From contig NC_073696.1 of assembly GCF_029784165.1 (NCBI RefSeq), forward strand, positions 52,643,501 through 52,707,500: a stretch of DNA of 64,000 nucleotides, in the 5' to 3' direction. The stretch is from Wyeomyia smithii (Eukaryota; Arthropoda; Insecta; Diptera; Culicidae). Shown in pieces: positions 44,570 through 57,240 of the stretch (positions are counted from its first letter, which is position 1; every line of letters begins with the position of its first letter). The position numbers were made by a program, and so were the translations under genes. The notes beneath the pieces were generated by a model, which was not told where the DNA came from, did not search any database, and saw only the letters and a list, made by a program, of their open reading frames with translations.

Positions 44570-45440
44570 TATTCTACGGTAACCTTGCGGTCGTGTCTCA
44601 AACACAACCTCTTCAACTGTTTATTATTTAAGGGAGTCTTCTCATCAGTGACTTCAAAAACGATGATTTTTTTAATTTTAATGAGGCGAAAAAAGTGACA
44701 CAAATAAAAAACCTTTTGCATTTGTTTAAAGCTAGTTTGTACATTAAAAAAATTATCAAAACAAAGTGGAAGAGTATGAGAAGCGACCGCGAGAAGAATT
44801 ACAACAGCGTGCCGATGTATTTCTTGAGTCAATCAATTTGATAGTGTGAAGCCACAAGACATACGTAACAATTAGAAAGAAATATTTAAAAAAAAAATCA
44901 AAAAAGCAGGCATTCGAATGGTATCATCCTCTAAAAAAAACTGTTTGGGTTGTTTATGAAGGCGGTGTACCTGCGAATCACTGCATTCGTCTCATTCCCA
45001 CTCGAAAAATGCTGCAATCATTTTGTGAACAATTTTCTGACGGCCCTGCAGATGAGGAATTCGTTTGTATAAGAGCAAAAAATAGGCAAAAGAACACGAA
45101 TTTCCGGATTGTGACGTAGATCTCGGTCAACAAGCAATTGCCGTTTGAAATGGTATACCACATTGTTCAATGGCGCAGGAAGGTATTCTCATTTTCATTT
45201 CAAAACATGTGAAAAAATCTACCGAAGATTGTTTTTTCCACATTTTTTTGAGTTCTACGTGTTAACAAAAAAACCCTTTAAACCTGAGATTCAAACCATC
45301 TCCGTACCTTTGTATATTCTATTGAGCCTCGTACACCTGTGACACGATAATTCTTTTTGAAAATTTACGCAGAATTTTCGATCAATTTTGCTTTAAATAG
45401 TGAAAAAATTTGATGATTTGAAATTTGGAACACACTTTAT
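44570..45440. other. Non-coding stretch
   Basis: It begins with a third diverged copy of the ctacggtaaccttgcggtcg motif. The open frames here have no domain. 44930-45345 has mixed composition, but no exon could be supported. Confidence 0.4.
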
Positions 45441-45444
45441 GGTA

Positions 45445-45593
45445 AGGGGCCATTCACATACCACGTGGACAGTTTTTTAACGACCGTGGACAACTGCCCA
45501 TTTAAATTCTAAAAATTTTGTATGGACCGTGGACATCACACAGACCCTCCCCCTCCCCCCCAAATCTGTTCACGTGGTATGTGGATGGCCCCT
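45445..45593. mobile_element. 149-bp MITE, TIR AGGGGCCATTCACATACCAC
   Basis: The left end AGGGGCCATTCACATACCAC and the inward-read right end AGGGGCCATCCACATACCAC form inverted repeats of about 24 bp with one mismatch. No clear target duplication. Confidence 0.8.
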
Positions 45594-45699
45594 CAAACAA
45601 GAAAACAAAGACCATCCCAAAAAGAAAGGAACATTGTTTATCAACAATTCATGAAAGATGTTTGATGACTTTTTTATTCGTAAGCAAGTTCTCGAGCTT

Positions 45700-46490
45700 T
45701 TCCTCTTCCGTTTTTCTTTTTCTGTTTTTCAAGTTCTGAGCAGACTAATTAACAACGATTTCAATCGTTTTTGTCCAATCTCATTTGAATTTTTCCATGG
45801 TATCCGCTGGCTGAACATGTTGGCGATGATAACTCTTGAACAGAGCCCAAAATCGTTCAATGGGACGAATTTCAGGACGTTTCAATCATCACGTTTTCCG
45901 ATTTGTACCAGTCCATGGTCAACTTAGCGTATTGACACGAAGCAAGGTCGAGCCAGAATATTATAGGATTTCAAACATTGATTGATTGATATCTGCATTC
46001 ATTGATCCATTAACGATGAAAGGTTTTGTAAATTTACCACAATTGCAAATTGCCTGTTAGACCATCACTTTTTTCCAAATTTTTCAGTAAGAACTGAGGT
46101 ATCCGCGTTGTCACCGAATCGTGTAATATTGCGGTCCTGGCAGACTTTTATAGTCCAACTTCGAATACGTTTCGTCGCGCTTCGTGACGCAGTACTTGTT
46201 CTTGACGAAAATTGTGTCGTACAGCTTTCGCGCCCGTGGTTTCACGCTGGCTGCCTGCGTAGGGCTTTTTTGCTGCTTCTGTTTCTTATACATCTTCAGC
46301 TCTTCATTTGGCTCTTTGAACGTTGGACGAATCGGCGTGTTCAACTTTTTGGCCATATGTTGTTCAATTTGGGGTTCATCGCTCGGCAAGATAGTTTTCC
46401 TCCCTGAACTTTCAGATCGCAATACGCACCGCATTCACACCAGCGTTCTCCAGTTTCGACAACTTCCTGGGTGATAATCCTGGAACAGTG
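45700..46490 (-). pseudogene. mariner-type transposase relic (minus strand)
   Basis: Read on the minus strand, a conserved stretch IILWLDLASCQYAKLTMDWY lies at about 45960-45900, followed by degenerate remains of the PxxxPIExFWA block (about 45860). Upstream pieces run to about 46480 (RKLSKLENAGVN). Several stops and frame changes. The WPDLAxxHYAK-type motif identifies the family. It is distinct from the other two relics here. Confidence 0.7.
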
Positions 46491-46510
46491 AACCAGCTGT
46501 GCACGATATT

Positions 46511-47212
46511 GCCTTGTTTAGACTACGCCGAATATCACCTGATATCGCCAGATGATACCGGATATCATCTCAAGTGTTCACTCTACAGTGAGCTGATATG
46601 ATTTGACATCTGCTTTGGTAATTGAAAAGAGAAGAAAACAAAAACAGGTCAAAGCTAAAACAAGACAACAAGAGTAATGGGATTAGGATAGATATGTCAG
46701 CTAGTTGGCTCGCACCAACGCGAACTCTCATATGCAATTGTCAAAATGTGCGGGATGAAAATAGTAGAAATATTTCCTTCCTTTTTCTCGCATGCAACGC
46801 GAATTGCGAAATTCGTAGGGTTGCGTCAAATGTCTGTTGGCCGTGTTGCCAACTGCTGGAAATGTGGTTATTATTGGTTTTCGAACATGATATCCGCGAT
46901 AACATGTAGCCGAGGTGATATCCGTTGACAGCTCGATTGAAGGAAGGAAATATTTTTGCTCTTGTCATCCCGCACATGCTGACAATTGCATATAAGAGTT
47001 CGCGTTGGTGCGAGCTAACTAGCTGACATGTGTATCCTAATTTCATTTCTCTTGATGTCTTGTTTTTGCCTTGACCTGTTTTTGTTTTCTTCTCTTTTCA
47101 ATTATCGAATCAAGTGTCAAACCATATCATTTGACTGTAGTGTGAGCACCCGAGGTGATATCCGATATCATCTAGCGATATCAGGTGATATGCGGCGTAG
47201 TCTGAACAAGGC
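46511..47212. mobile_element. 702-bp foldback element with about 285-bp inverted arms, 3-bp (ATT) duplication
   Basis: The left arm (46511-46795) and right arm (46928-47212, inverted) match over nearly their whole length. Both begin GCCTTGTTTAGACTACGCCG (right arm with TTC for TTT) and contain 'gatatc' clusters and tcagctagttggctcgcacc. ATT flanks both sides (46508-46510 and 47213-47215). The non-repeated centre is only about 130 bp. Transcripts would form a very long hairpin. It encodes nothing. Confidence 0.9.
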
Positions 47213-47459
47213 ATTACAGTGAGTTGTGTTTGGTTTGACGTTTAAGTGCAAACATTAAGATGGAGCAGATAGAATACCCGAATGACAGCGATAGAAAAGC
47301 GTGCCCTTTTTTCTGGGACAGTCTATAATCTAGAACTTTATTATCACATTAGCAAATTTCACACCATGAAGAAGGAACGAAATTTTCTATCCGCATGTTA
47401 ACCATTTTGATCCGTTTGTTATACCTACGCGTTTTACAGTAGAGTTCATTCAGTTGCTC

Positions 47460-48400
47460 AGTGTATCGAACATTTCAAGGAGAACGCTTCGGCAGCAGCG
47501 CTGCCAACCTAAAGTGTTCATTTTGAGTTCATAAAGTTCCTGAGCAGTTGCGTGAGCCATTTGTTTACATTCCTCTTCGGCTGGCTTCGGTTTCCATTCG
47601 GCGTTCTGTGTTGTGTTGTTGATTATCGTTCGCTACACTTCGGTTCACTGCTGGTTCGAATGCACTTCAGCTGCGGCGAACGGCGATGCGACGATACGAT
47701 AGGATGAATCAGTTGGTCTCAACTCGTGCTTGCGAAAGGTTCGGTGTTTGTTGCAGCTTCTGATCAGGTGTGTAAAGTGTTCTACTTGGTCGTTACTTTC
47801 AGTGTGTTTCTTCCGGGTGTCGTTTTTGGTGACTGTGTGTTGTTATCAGCGAAGATCTGCGTGCGTGAGTTTATGTCGTGACTCCACAGGGTTCTTGGCT
47901 TGGTTTTTGCGGCTATTACTCTCACCAGGTCAAGTCAAGCCAGGACGTTTCACTAAAGCAAATGCCATTGAGCCGTCGAAACAATCGCAGAGACTAATCG
48001 TGGGTTAGCGCAGAAGAAAGATGTGCATTCCAGGAAAATTCTTCGAAGCAGAATTGAGTTCGTAAAAAAAAGAAGAGAAGCGCAGTCCATTTATGGGAAG
48101 AATGGTGCATTGAAAGAACGAAACGAAAGAAGGAAAAAATACACATACGATACATTATGCTAATTGAGGTGCTCATTGTTGACTTACCCAAGCTCGGGGT
48201 CTGCGAATGTGTATGAAAATTAAATAGTGTGAACATTGCGCTTTCCGGGGTTCAAGCAGGTTATCACCTAACGATATCGAGTGCAAGTGATTGATTATAA
48301 TTATAGCTGTTGCTACAAGAACGTTACTTTTGGCGTGTCTGATTCAATTCACTTTTCAGAGCATTTCAGAAAACGAAATGTACAAAATCAGTCTTGTGCG
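47460..48400 (+). promoter_or_regulatory. Possible promoter and long 5' UTR exon, plus strand
   Basis: A roughly 0.9-kb block that is GC-richer than its surroundings, repeat-free and rich in short upstream ATGs. A strong donor-like site (TGTGCG|GTGAGC) lies near 48400 and another (ATTCAG|GTGATT) at 48538. Initiator-like TCAGT sites occur at 47453 and 47709. It resembles first exons of large insect developmental or neuronal genes and could belong to the same gene as the coding exon at 59640. That link is inference only. Confidence 0.3.
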
Positions 48401-48539
48401 GTGAGCCGGGGTAAATTTGATACTGATACTAGTGGTTAGCTGGTGCGGAAGAAGACTAATTATTTTCGGTGTTACGACTCTGGCGTTGAAAGGTGGTGAC
48501 TTTGAAGTGTGCTATTTGTTATTTCGCTGACGATTCAGG

Positions 48540-50640
48540 TGATTGCTTTTAATAACACAACGATTGTATTTTTGAAATGATATTTTACGTTCACTTTGTA
48601 CAAAAACTAATGTTATGTAAAACTATTGAGTGGTTTTTTCAGGTAACATAGTTGAACACTCCGCTCAGATCATCGATTTTGGGTTAAGAGATATCAGCGA
48701 AATACAAGATGTACCTTCCAATATAATAAGTATGTTTTATTTCCAGTTTTTTAACGGTGAAATTATGGCAGCTATTGAGAAACCAAAACACTCCCCATAT
48801 TCAGAACTGAAAGGATTTCCAGTTTTTGTATTCAAGAAATGCGTGGATCGTGTTCTCTTGACGATCTTGATGTTTCTTTTAATGATTTTTTTATTGATCA
48901 TCAACAAATCTTATTTGTTGAATGGCTTTGATCGTTTTCTTGCAATTTTTGTGAACTCATCAATGGTCCTCAGACCACTTAATGATGAATCTTCAGAGAT
49001 ATTTTGATGTTTTTTTCAATTCTCGCTTGTTGACTAATTTCACGTGATTCATTGATTAATTTGTTTCGATAAACCTTCTTGATTGTGTCATGAGTTGTAA
49101 AAGTTTGCTTGCAATTGTTCAATAATTTTTCTATGATTGTTTGCCGACTCCACGATATGATTCCAGTGATATTCCGATAATTTTCAGAAAATTTTGTAAT
49201 TTTCTATTTCCAGACTGTTTTCTTTTCAACTTATTCTTTATGGAGTATTTTGTTATTTGATAGAAGTTTCTTTTTATAATCCTATAATGATTTTCTGATG
49301 CCTGTTTGATGATATTTTATTGAAGTTTTGATCATTGCTTTATGATTATGTTCATGACATTGTTTGTTATGTTCTGATATTTTTTTGATGACATATTTGA
49401 TAATTATTTTGTTTTTTTGATGACTTCTTTCTACAATAATAAAATTCTCAAAATGGTTTTCATGATTTTCAATGTTTAATAATAATATTAAAATTTTGTA
49501 GACGTCTCTTCTTAGAATGTGAGTGAGATTTACTTAACGGTCATTTCGATCGTAATGCTTTTAACTCATAATGATTGGTTGAACAATACGACTAAATTAA
49601 CAAAACTGTTACGTTGACTATCACCTTTAATCCCTCGTACAAAGCCTACAGTTAGTTCCAATCATCAAGATCGCTCATTAACTCATTTCTCGTGCGGACC
49701 GTAAAACAGTGTTTGGAACTTTCAACAATATTGTCAACAGTAATTTAATTAACATATGCTTTATTCGTTTCCCTTCCTACAACGGCCATAAATCAAAGCC
49801 GCCAGTATCTTCCGCCGTCGACATCGATCGTGACCGAGAACGGCCCGGTATTGGCTAACCATGCTCAGGTGACCCGATTTTCCTCGAAAGCTGTTTTTTA
49901 TTTACTATTTTCATCGCCCATCTTTCACTGAAGGTATAGCCCTAAAGGTGGCACTGGCTGCTTAACTTAGTAGATTGATGATTGTTTGCTAGTTTGGTAA
50001 TAGTTTTAAAAACCATACGGTTTTAGTAGGTCAGATCATGTTCCGAGTTACTCCGTCCGTTGGCGGGCGGTTTGCTGAAGGAAAGCTGAAAAAAATAAAC
50101 ATCACAATAATAACACACTGCATGCTGGCGCGAAATTACCGGCGAATGTGTCGTTTAGGGTGGTTCAAATGCAGTAGTCACACGAACGATGTTAAAGACC
50201 ATTTTATTCTAGTAATTTTTCCAACGATTAGAGAACCATTCCAATATCGAGCTCATCTTAAAATAGCAACAAGCAAATTCGAAGGAAACCAAAACAAAAG
50301 TCACTGTTTCGATTAATTGCGCCTCCCAATGTTTTCCAGGAAATCACGCTCCCTCGTTTGTGTTTGGCCTTGTTGTGACCAACGATGGGACCGACTCGAC
50401 TTAGACCATGCAGGTAGCCGTTACTCCGGACTGGACTAATCTCAGATCGTGTCTAAGATGACATCTCGGAAAACCAACGGTAGAGCACGCTAGAGAGTGA
50501 GGTCTCAATTATTGGAAGTATGTGCAAGATTAGCTGATAAAAGGCTCAACTTATAAACCTTTTAGCGTCAATTCAGAGCTCAGGAGCTTTTAGACTCCAA
50601 CGGCTATAAAATGGGTCGATACCTTAACGAGCTAAGGGCA
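48540..50640. other. Non-coding, with a TGAT-rich low-complexity tract
   Basis: 48840-49450 is dominated by degenerate ttgatgatttt/tgatcat units. The frame at 48630-49007 comes from this composition and is not called. 49700-50640 shows nothing recognisable. Confidence 0.45.
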
Positions 50641-51128
50641 AATGCGATCTGTTGTTGTAACGGTTTTACAGCTTTTTTTTTCTGTCGATGGAGTTGAACA
50701 GCAAAAGATAAGCTGGATTCACTTTTCGACACATTGTCCGTTGTGGGGTTTTTGTTTCTGTTCCATTCGGAATCTGGGCTTTGTGCAAGAGTTCGCGGGC
50801 TGAAAAGTGCAGTGAAACTTTTGCACTGATTTTCATTTGGTGGTTTTTTATTGTCGGTTCCAGTTCGATTGGTCGGTGTTTTTCCTTCTTTTGCCTGAAA
50901 TGTATTGGATGTTGTTTTTTTCCTTGTGTGCCTATTTTTATCATGAATAAGAGATTAATTCGGTGCTTTTAGTGCGTTTCGTCTGCCGGTCACCGAAGCG
51001 CGACCAGTTGGAAATTGCGAATTGGAAACGCGTTGCGATGATGGTTGTTAGTACATGTTATTTTTTTGGATACTCTACAAATTGGTTAAGCTGTGCGCTG
51101 GGGTCATCAATTGCTATAAGCTTGAGCG
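50641..51128 (+). promoter_or_regulatory. Possible 5' UTR-like exon
   Basis: A G/T-rich, repeat-free leader-like block ends at a strong donor (GAGCGG|GTAAGC, 51128/51129). No downstream acceptor was identified. Weak evidence; it may be an alternative first exon or ordinary intron. Confidence 0.2.
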
Positions 51129-52400
51129 GGTAAGCGTTTGTTACACACTTCATCTAATCATTCAACTTTGTTTCACGTAACGTGTTTACACTGTGTGCTC
51201 AAATGAGCCACGAGATGTACACACAGCAGTTTATCAGTATTGATTGATTGGGCTGATGTAATGCTGGTTAAAAAAACAATGAGCAGACAAAATTTACCCT
51301 TTACTTCACAAAAAAACTTTATAATGAGATTTGTAACTCTTGTGCAAGCTCACGGATCACAAAATAAAATAGAAAATAGTAGAGATAAAAACCGAAATGT
51401 GAAATGAAGCATATGCTGAATTTCGAATAATGACTGTAAAAAAATGTTACAATTCTAGCGCTCCAAAATTGTGTTTTTTTTTGGGAAAAACGTTTTGTTT
51501 GCAATAGAAATACTGATAAAGTCGAGACTCGATTCTTAATTTTGTGATATAGATTTTGCAATAAATATTTTAACATTACAAGCCAAATGGACCGTTTTCG
51601 AGCATAAAACTTTGTTCAAATCTCAATAAACATAGTACGAATAGCATAAAGAATGTCTTCTCTTCATAAGTAGGAAATGTACGGGGTCATCTCATCCATG
51701 GTATACAGCCGGTGAGAGAGGAAATTCCTCTTGCCGATTATTTCCTGCTGTGTTATGAAGAACTTCTTTACCGTCGGCTTATTAAAACATCGGGTTCTAG
51801 CAATGGAAGTTCTTCATTTCCGTGAGAAAACCTGTATTAAAACCGCTTTTTCTCAACTGATTCTATTGCTGGTGAAGAATAGTCAGTGTGCCCTTTTGCA
51901 CTAGCCTCAATGCTCACTCTTACTTTGAAACTGTCCACAAACTGGGATTAGACACTCTTTTGTACACGCGAACACCGCTTGCGTCGAAGCTAACCTCGAA
52001 ACTGAGACGTAAACAATGGAAAATTAGCTGTCAATGCAACCCATACTGCCCAGTCCTTGGTGACCCCCCGCTCAGTGATTAAATTACTGCTACATTGTGA
52101 TATTTATTTATATTTTGCATTTATTTATGCTAAAAATGTTCAAATTTATGCTGTTAACTTCAAATAATATAATGTTCACGGGACACGTTTTTTCGACAGT
52201 GTGAATTGGCTAAGGAACTTGGTGAAGAATCGTTTTCTTTATTTAAACTAAAAAATATGCAACATATAAAATTAGTGTCATCTCATAGAAAGCTCTCGAG
52301 CAAGAAAGAATAACGGGTGACAACTAAAATTTTGTAACTTTTATAGGCTTGCTCACTCAAAAATAGATACACGCAGAGAAAAATGAAAATTTGTATATGT
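51129..52400. other. Non-coding stretch
   Basis: No gene or repeat that can be supported. Confidence 0.4.
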
Positions 52401-52405
52401 GAACT

Positions 52406-52745
52406 TCTCTCTCTCCCTCTCCCTCTCCCTCTCCCTCTCCCTCTCCCTCTCCCTCTCCCTCTCCCTCTCCCTCTCCCTCTCCCTCTCCCTCTCCCTCTCC
52501 CTCTTCCTCTTCCTCTCCCTCTCCCTCTCCCTCTCCCTCTATCTCTCTCTCCTCCATCTCTCTCTCTCTCTCCTCCATCTCTCTCCTCCATCTCTCTCTC
52601 TCCTCCTTCTCTCTCTCTCCTCCATCTCTCTCTCCTCCATCTCTCTCTTTTTCTCTCTCTCTCTCTTTTTCTCTCTCTCTCTCCGCCTCTCTCTCTCTCT
52701 TTCTCTCTCTATCTCTTTCTCTCTCTCTCTCTATCTCTCTCTCGA
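52406..52745 (+). repeat. CT-rich microsatellite: (CTCTCC)n passing into (CT)n
   Basis: About 20 units of ctctcc, with ctcttc variants near 52500, are followed by imperfect ctctct/cctccatct tracts. Open frames in all phases here (Leu-Pro, Ser-Leu or Arg-Gly repeats) are artefacts. Confidence 0.97.
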
Positions 52746-53580
52746 TTTAGCATTAGGAATCTTTCAAAAAAAATTTTCTGAATATAGGCAGCATTGGCCA
52801 ATTTCGGAACAACCATGATGCCCCGAATGAACTCGTAGTGGGAGAATTCACATTTCTGCATCAAATCCATTTTATTCAAAAATACCAATGCCCGCACTCC
52901 CAGTTCCTTCAAGGCATACGGATCGCTCCGGGAGTAACCAATGCAGCCTATATTCAGTAATATGTCTTTTGGAAGACGCCTGATAAAAAATCATAAAGAT
53001 AGAGGTGTCGCACGCTATATTTGATGTAGAAATGTAAATGTCCCCATTCCGGGTTCCTACGGGGCCTTTAGATTGTTCCGGTTGTATATTTCTGTATTCA
53101 GAAATATGTCTTTTGGATAATTCCTGATGAAAAATCCTGAAGATAGAGGTGTCGCACAGGCATGTCCAAACCAACCACACCACTTGCGTGTGTGTTTTAG
53201 GCGATGCCACGGAGGGTGTTTTCATTGCCCTTCAGTGCTTATACAAAACGGAAACCCACAGTTTCCCCAAACAGCCCTTCAGAAGCTTCGGCAAACACAT
53301 GCCCGAGTGTTCCCGAATTCGTGAGCCCTCGGAAGCCCGCTTGCTAACACGTGTTTTCTCAAACGCATCATGTTTACAAAAGTACATATGGAAAAAATAT
53401 TGCAGGTGGTTGTATGCGATGACTACCGTCAAGCTTTCCAATATTATACCATTGTCGATCTCATCGTGGCAACCAATGCTTGTGTGTTCCCCGAAACTGC
53501 GAGCCCTCGGTTGCCTCATGTGCCGAAGTTAAAAAACCCTCGGCTCGCGTGGCTCTCCAGTGTTTTGTCTTTAGCTAGCG
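52746..53580. repeat. Unidentified sequence with a 144-bp-spaced direct repeat
   Basis: The segments 'atatgtcttttggaagacgcc' (52959) and 'atatgtcttttggataattcc' (53103) begin a repeated block running to gatagaggtgtcgcac in both. A minus-strand piece at 52745-52925 reads KELGVRALVFLNKMDLMQKC, which looks protein-like (NKMD resembles a GTPase motif), but no other GTPase motif or exon is found. Confidence 0.45.
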
Positions 53581-53589
53581 ACGGAGATC

Positions 53590-54335
53590 GATTTTTATGA
53601 AATTAATTGCAAATGAAAGATCTTGTTGTCCCATAAGACCTTATCCAATTTTATTGTAATCGGATTTATAGTTTAGAGGTTATGTATCGAAATGTAAAAA
53701 TCATGAAACATCATTATCTCAAAAACTACACAACCGATTTGAACAACATTGATTTCAAATGAACGGGCTACCTGAAATACCTTTAACTTTTGAATTTTAT
53801 GAAGATTGAACTTATGGTTCAAAAGTTATGAAAAGAAACATGTTCTGAAGACTGTTTAATCTCACTCATGTTTCTCAGAGATGGCTGGACCGATTTTAAT
53901 AAAATCAGTGTCAAGTGGAAGATCTAGTTGCCCCATAAGACCCTATTGATTCGTTTTGCAATCGGACTATTACTTTGCCTGTTATGTTTAAAAATGTGAA
54001 ATCCAGCTATGAAGAGGAACATATTCCGACGACTACTTGGACTCACTCACTTTTCTCAGAGATGGCTGACCTGATTTCAACAAAATTAGTGTCAATTAAT
54101 AAGTTTAGCTGCCTCATAACACCCAATTGAATTTTACTGTAATCGAACTGTAATTTCGTCTGTAATGTATCGAAATGTGAAAATCACGAAACTTCATTAT
54201 CTCAGAAACTACACAACCGTGAATATACATTTATTGGATTGAAGCGTTCATGTAAATCTATTTTTCAAATAAAAGTTTGAATGAGAAAGGCTGGGTCTGA
54301 CCGCCAGGTGGATTAATTTAGGTTTTCATTTTTAG
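53590..54335 (+). repeat. Dispersed composite repeat, copy B
   Basis: Same orientation as copy A. The modules 'ctcagagatggctggaccgat' and cattatctcaaaaactacac recur two to three times. It ends with gaatatacatttattggatt and gagaaaggctgggtctgac, closing at ggtggattaatttaggttt. Confidence 0.85.
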
Positions 54336-54339
54336 TATA

Positions 54340-56400
54340 GTAAACTTTTCAAATTTTCTGATAATTTGCGATTATGCGAGTCATTCATACAAACAATTGT
54401 TCCGAAGACTCTTTATAAGCTAGGATGACGGTGAAAGGCGCTACGAAATTAAGTTCCACTTTTTGCCATATTGGACCACTGTGCGCTGGCTGGATCAAAA
54501 TCATGCTTATTTCATGATTTTTCTTTGATTCACAAATAAAGCCTTCTTTATTGTGGATTTATAAAGAAATTGCCTAAAATTTTTGAATATATTTTTTTAT
54601 TAGGGGAACTGCTCCATTATTCATCCCATTGAGCCGATATTCACGAAGCATGCACGGATATAACACCAAGTTTTCACGGAATCATTAAACAAATATACTA
54701 AATATGCTTACGTCCTCTCATGGAATCGTTTAGCATTGTATATTTAGTAAAATTAGCTAGATTTATCCTGAGTTTTGTAAAACAAACAATTTTTTACAAC
54801 GCTTCCATATCCATCTCAAAACTTGAATCACTGCTCAATTATTCATCTCACGATACTCCCATATTCGTCACACTGTTAATCTTGAATGAATCACATTATC
54901 ATGAATGAACGTAGCCGCAGCCCGTCGTAGTATGTTACCTAGATTTCCGCTGTAGTTGTTTATGTGCAAAATTGGTAAGCTAGGTAACCACTACAGTGCT
55001 GTGGATTTATGTCAATTATGTCGGAAAAATTCAACATTTTCAGTATGATTTTTTCGTATTAACAGAACGCAGTGAAAACAGATGAAAATACATACAGTTG
55101 AAATTTATGAATTGTAGAAATTCATCTCATATATTTCTGCTAATTCAAGCTTGTTTTAGGGACATTTCAAAGATTAAAGTATTGTAAGTGTAGTGAGTGA
55201 TTTTGTTTAGTGATTAAAATTAAAAGTGGTCCGCTAGTGATGAAAAAAACCTTGGGGGGTGCTGAACGAATCCCATTGTAGCCGTATAGAACGATGCGCG
55301 GTAGTTGAGATAGTCACGTAACTGCGATGTTTTCTCAAAATTGAAAAATTATGGATGGAGCAGGTTGTTCAGCGTTATGGTATCTTGGAAGGGGAGTCAT
55401 ATTAAACGTTACTGATAGTTACATGGGAGCTGTTGATAGTTGATGGGAGTGTTGAATCCTAGATTTTTAGCGGTAAGTAATTAATGCACGACGCCTTACG
55501 ACGAATTCAGTCCTAACTCTATGAAAAGCTTTGGGAGTGCAACATGCAGACTCATTATAAAACGGCGTGCGACTCAGTTATGCGACATTCGCAGTAAGTT
55601 GGCTGTGGATGATCTTGATATGCTCATCGCAAACAATGCTAAAACAAAGCACTAACAGAAAAAGTGGGAGTTCTAAAGATTTTGGACTGCCTGATATGGA
55701 ACAAAATGGTCAGAAACAAATAGTTGCAGCTACGAATATGTGAGATGATGCATGTATTGAAAGGTTGGATAAACGGTCTAAAAATTAATAAGTAGAAAAA
55801 TCGTAATGCGGCGTAGTTGGAAACCTGAAAGAACTTATCGTCAGTTGAAAAGTGGAAAAGTCTGCAGTTAAAAACGGGTAAAAATCGAGAATTTCCGAAA
55901 AGTTGAGAAATCTAAAATTGAAAGTATGTAAAGTTGTTCAGTTGAAGTGAATAAGTTGGAAAATTGGTAAACGACGAGGTTGAATAATTGGAATTCCACG
56001 GGACACCATGAAATCAAAAAAGTAAAACTCCGTTTGTAAAAATTCAAATCGGATCGGATCCTTGGAAACTAAGCGATTTTAAAGCCTAGATGTTAGAATT
56101 CAATTACGAAACTTGATCTCCTATTATTCCACAGGCAGCCGAAGTTTTCGTTCATGTCTAGTAAGACCGAGTAGCCTAGAACGGGGAAAAGATGATCCCT
56201 CATTTCCATCTCTCCACGACCGTCTGGATGCAATAAAAAATGAGAAAAATGATTTTATCACATTAAACAACAGTTGTTTAGCCGGAGAATAGGAGAAGCA
56301 GAGTGCAATTTTCGAGCAATACCATAATAACCTTGCCCATTCTCTGCTCGTCTCAATTTCTCTGTAACGATGCCACTTTGCCATAAAAGTGGCGTGCATC
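54340..56400. other. Non-coding stretch
   Basis: 55780-55990 is a G/A-rich degenerate tract of gttgaaaagt/aagttggaaaa units. 'ctccattattcatccca' at 54610 and 'ctcaattattcatctca' at 54834 hint at an old repeat pair. No gene. Confidence 0.4.
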
Positions 56401-57240
56401 GGGTCGGTCGGGCTGCGTGAATAACTGCACCCGTTAGTGGTCTACTTTCGCGCCGAGATCACGACGAGAAGGCCATCCTCATTTCATCTCGGTCTGCTTG
56501 ATCTGCTGCTTCTGTATGAATATATGTAGGTACAACCAACCGAGCAAGCACAGATCTTTCCACTTTGGTTTCGTGCCGTTTGAATATTAGTTTAGATCAT
56601 GAAACCTGACAGTTACAAGGCATGTTGAAACAAACAAACAGCCGAAGTTCAGTGGAAGAGTTTCGTTTGAAGCCGTTAAAGGGCCCCTTTTTTACGATGC
56701 AAAATTCCAACACTCCGAAAGAGAAGAGCTCTTGGGCGTCCGAGGGCTGTGATGCAGTAGCTAGCAGTAGTAGTACAAGTGAAGTCATACGTCATCTGCC
56801 ATTAGAATGAGCAGCGCTAGGAGGTGTATTAAAATTATGACCGTCATTGCATACCACGCTGAAAGCTCAGCTCGAGAAACAATTTACAGCTCAACCGTGG
56901 TGGGAAGTGGGCAGCAGGGAAACTGGCGCTGCTGCAGTGGGATTAATTTGGATTAATTTACGCTACGTTCTTTCTCGTTCGCTGGCAGCCCGCGGTCGAG
57001 TTCTCGAATGGGAGTAGAACACGAAAGCGAGCGGAGCTGCTGGTATAGTTATAAACTGCTACCGGAGTTGGTGATGGTTGAGATTTTAAGTGCTCCGAAA
57101 GTTATGAACTGCGATCAATTACGAGAGGAGCGGGCCGTTACGAGGGGCCGTTAGTTAGTGGTAGCGCGCAGCGCAGCGAAATGGCGAGATGCAATCTAAG
57201 ATGATTACGAAAGGTACTGCCGCTATCGATGTGCTACAAT
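56401..57240. promoter_or_regulatory. Possible conserved non-coding/regulatory block
   Basis: Repeat-free and GC-richer than its surroundings. It contains two GGATTAATTT sites 11 bp apart (56939-56960), which match the K50 homeodomain (Otx/Bicoid type) core TAATCC on the other strand. Enhancer function is inference; no coding sequence was found. Confidence 0.25.

Noticed and set aside
46111..47046. Frames of about 100 codons in and beside the foldback element
   Set aside because: They are either the mariner relic's antisense or paired shadows from the inverted arms.
48630..49007. 125-codon frame with a hydrophobic segment
   Set aside because: It lies in a TGAT-rich low-complexity tract; the hydrophobic run reflects T-rich codons.
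52383..52818. Long open frames (Leu-Pro, Ser-Leu, Arg-Gly and Glu-Gly repeats) on both strands
   Set aside because: They arise purely from the CT-rich microsatellite, which is open in every phase.
52709..52912. Possible small GTPase fragment (NKMD)
   Set aside because: No P-loop, DxxG or other GTPase motif within reach; a single four-residue match is not evidence.
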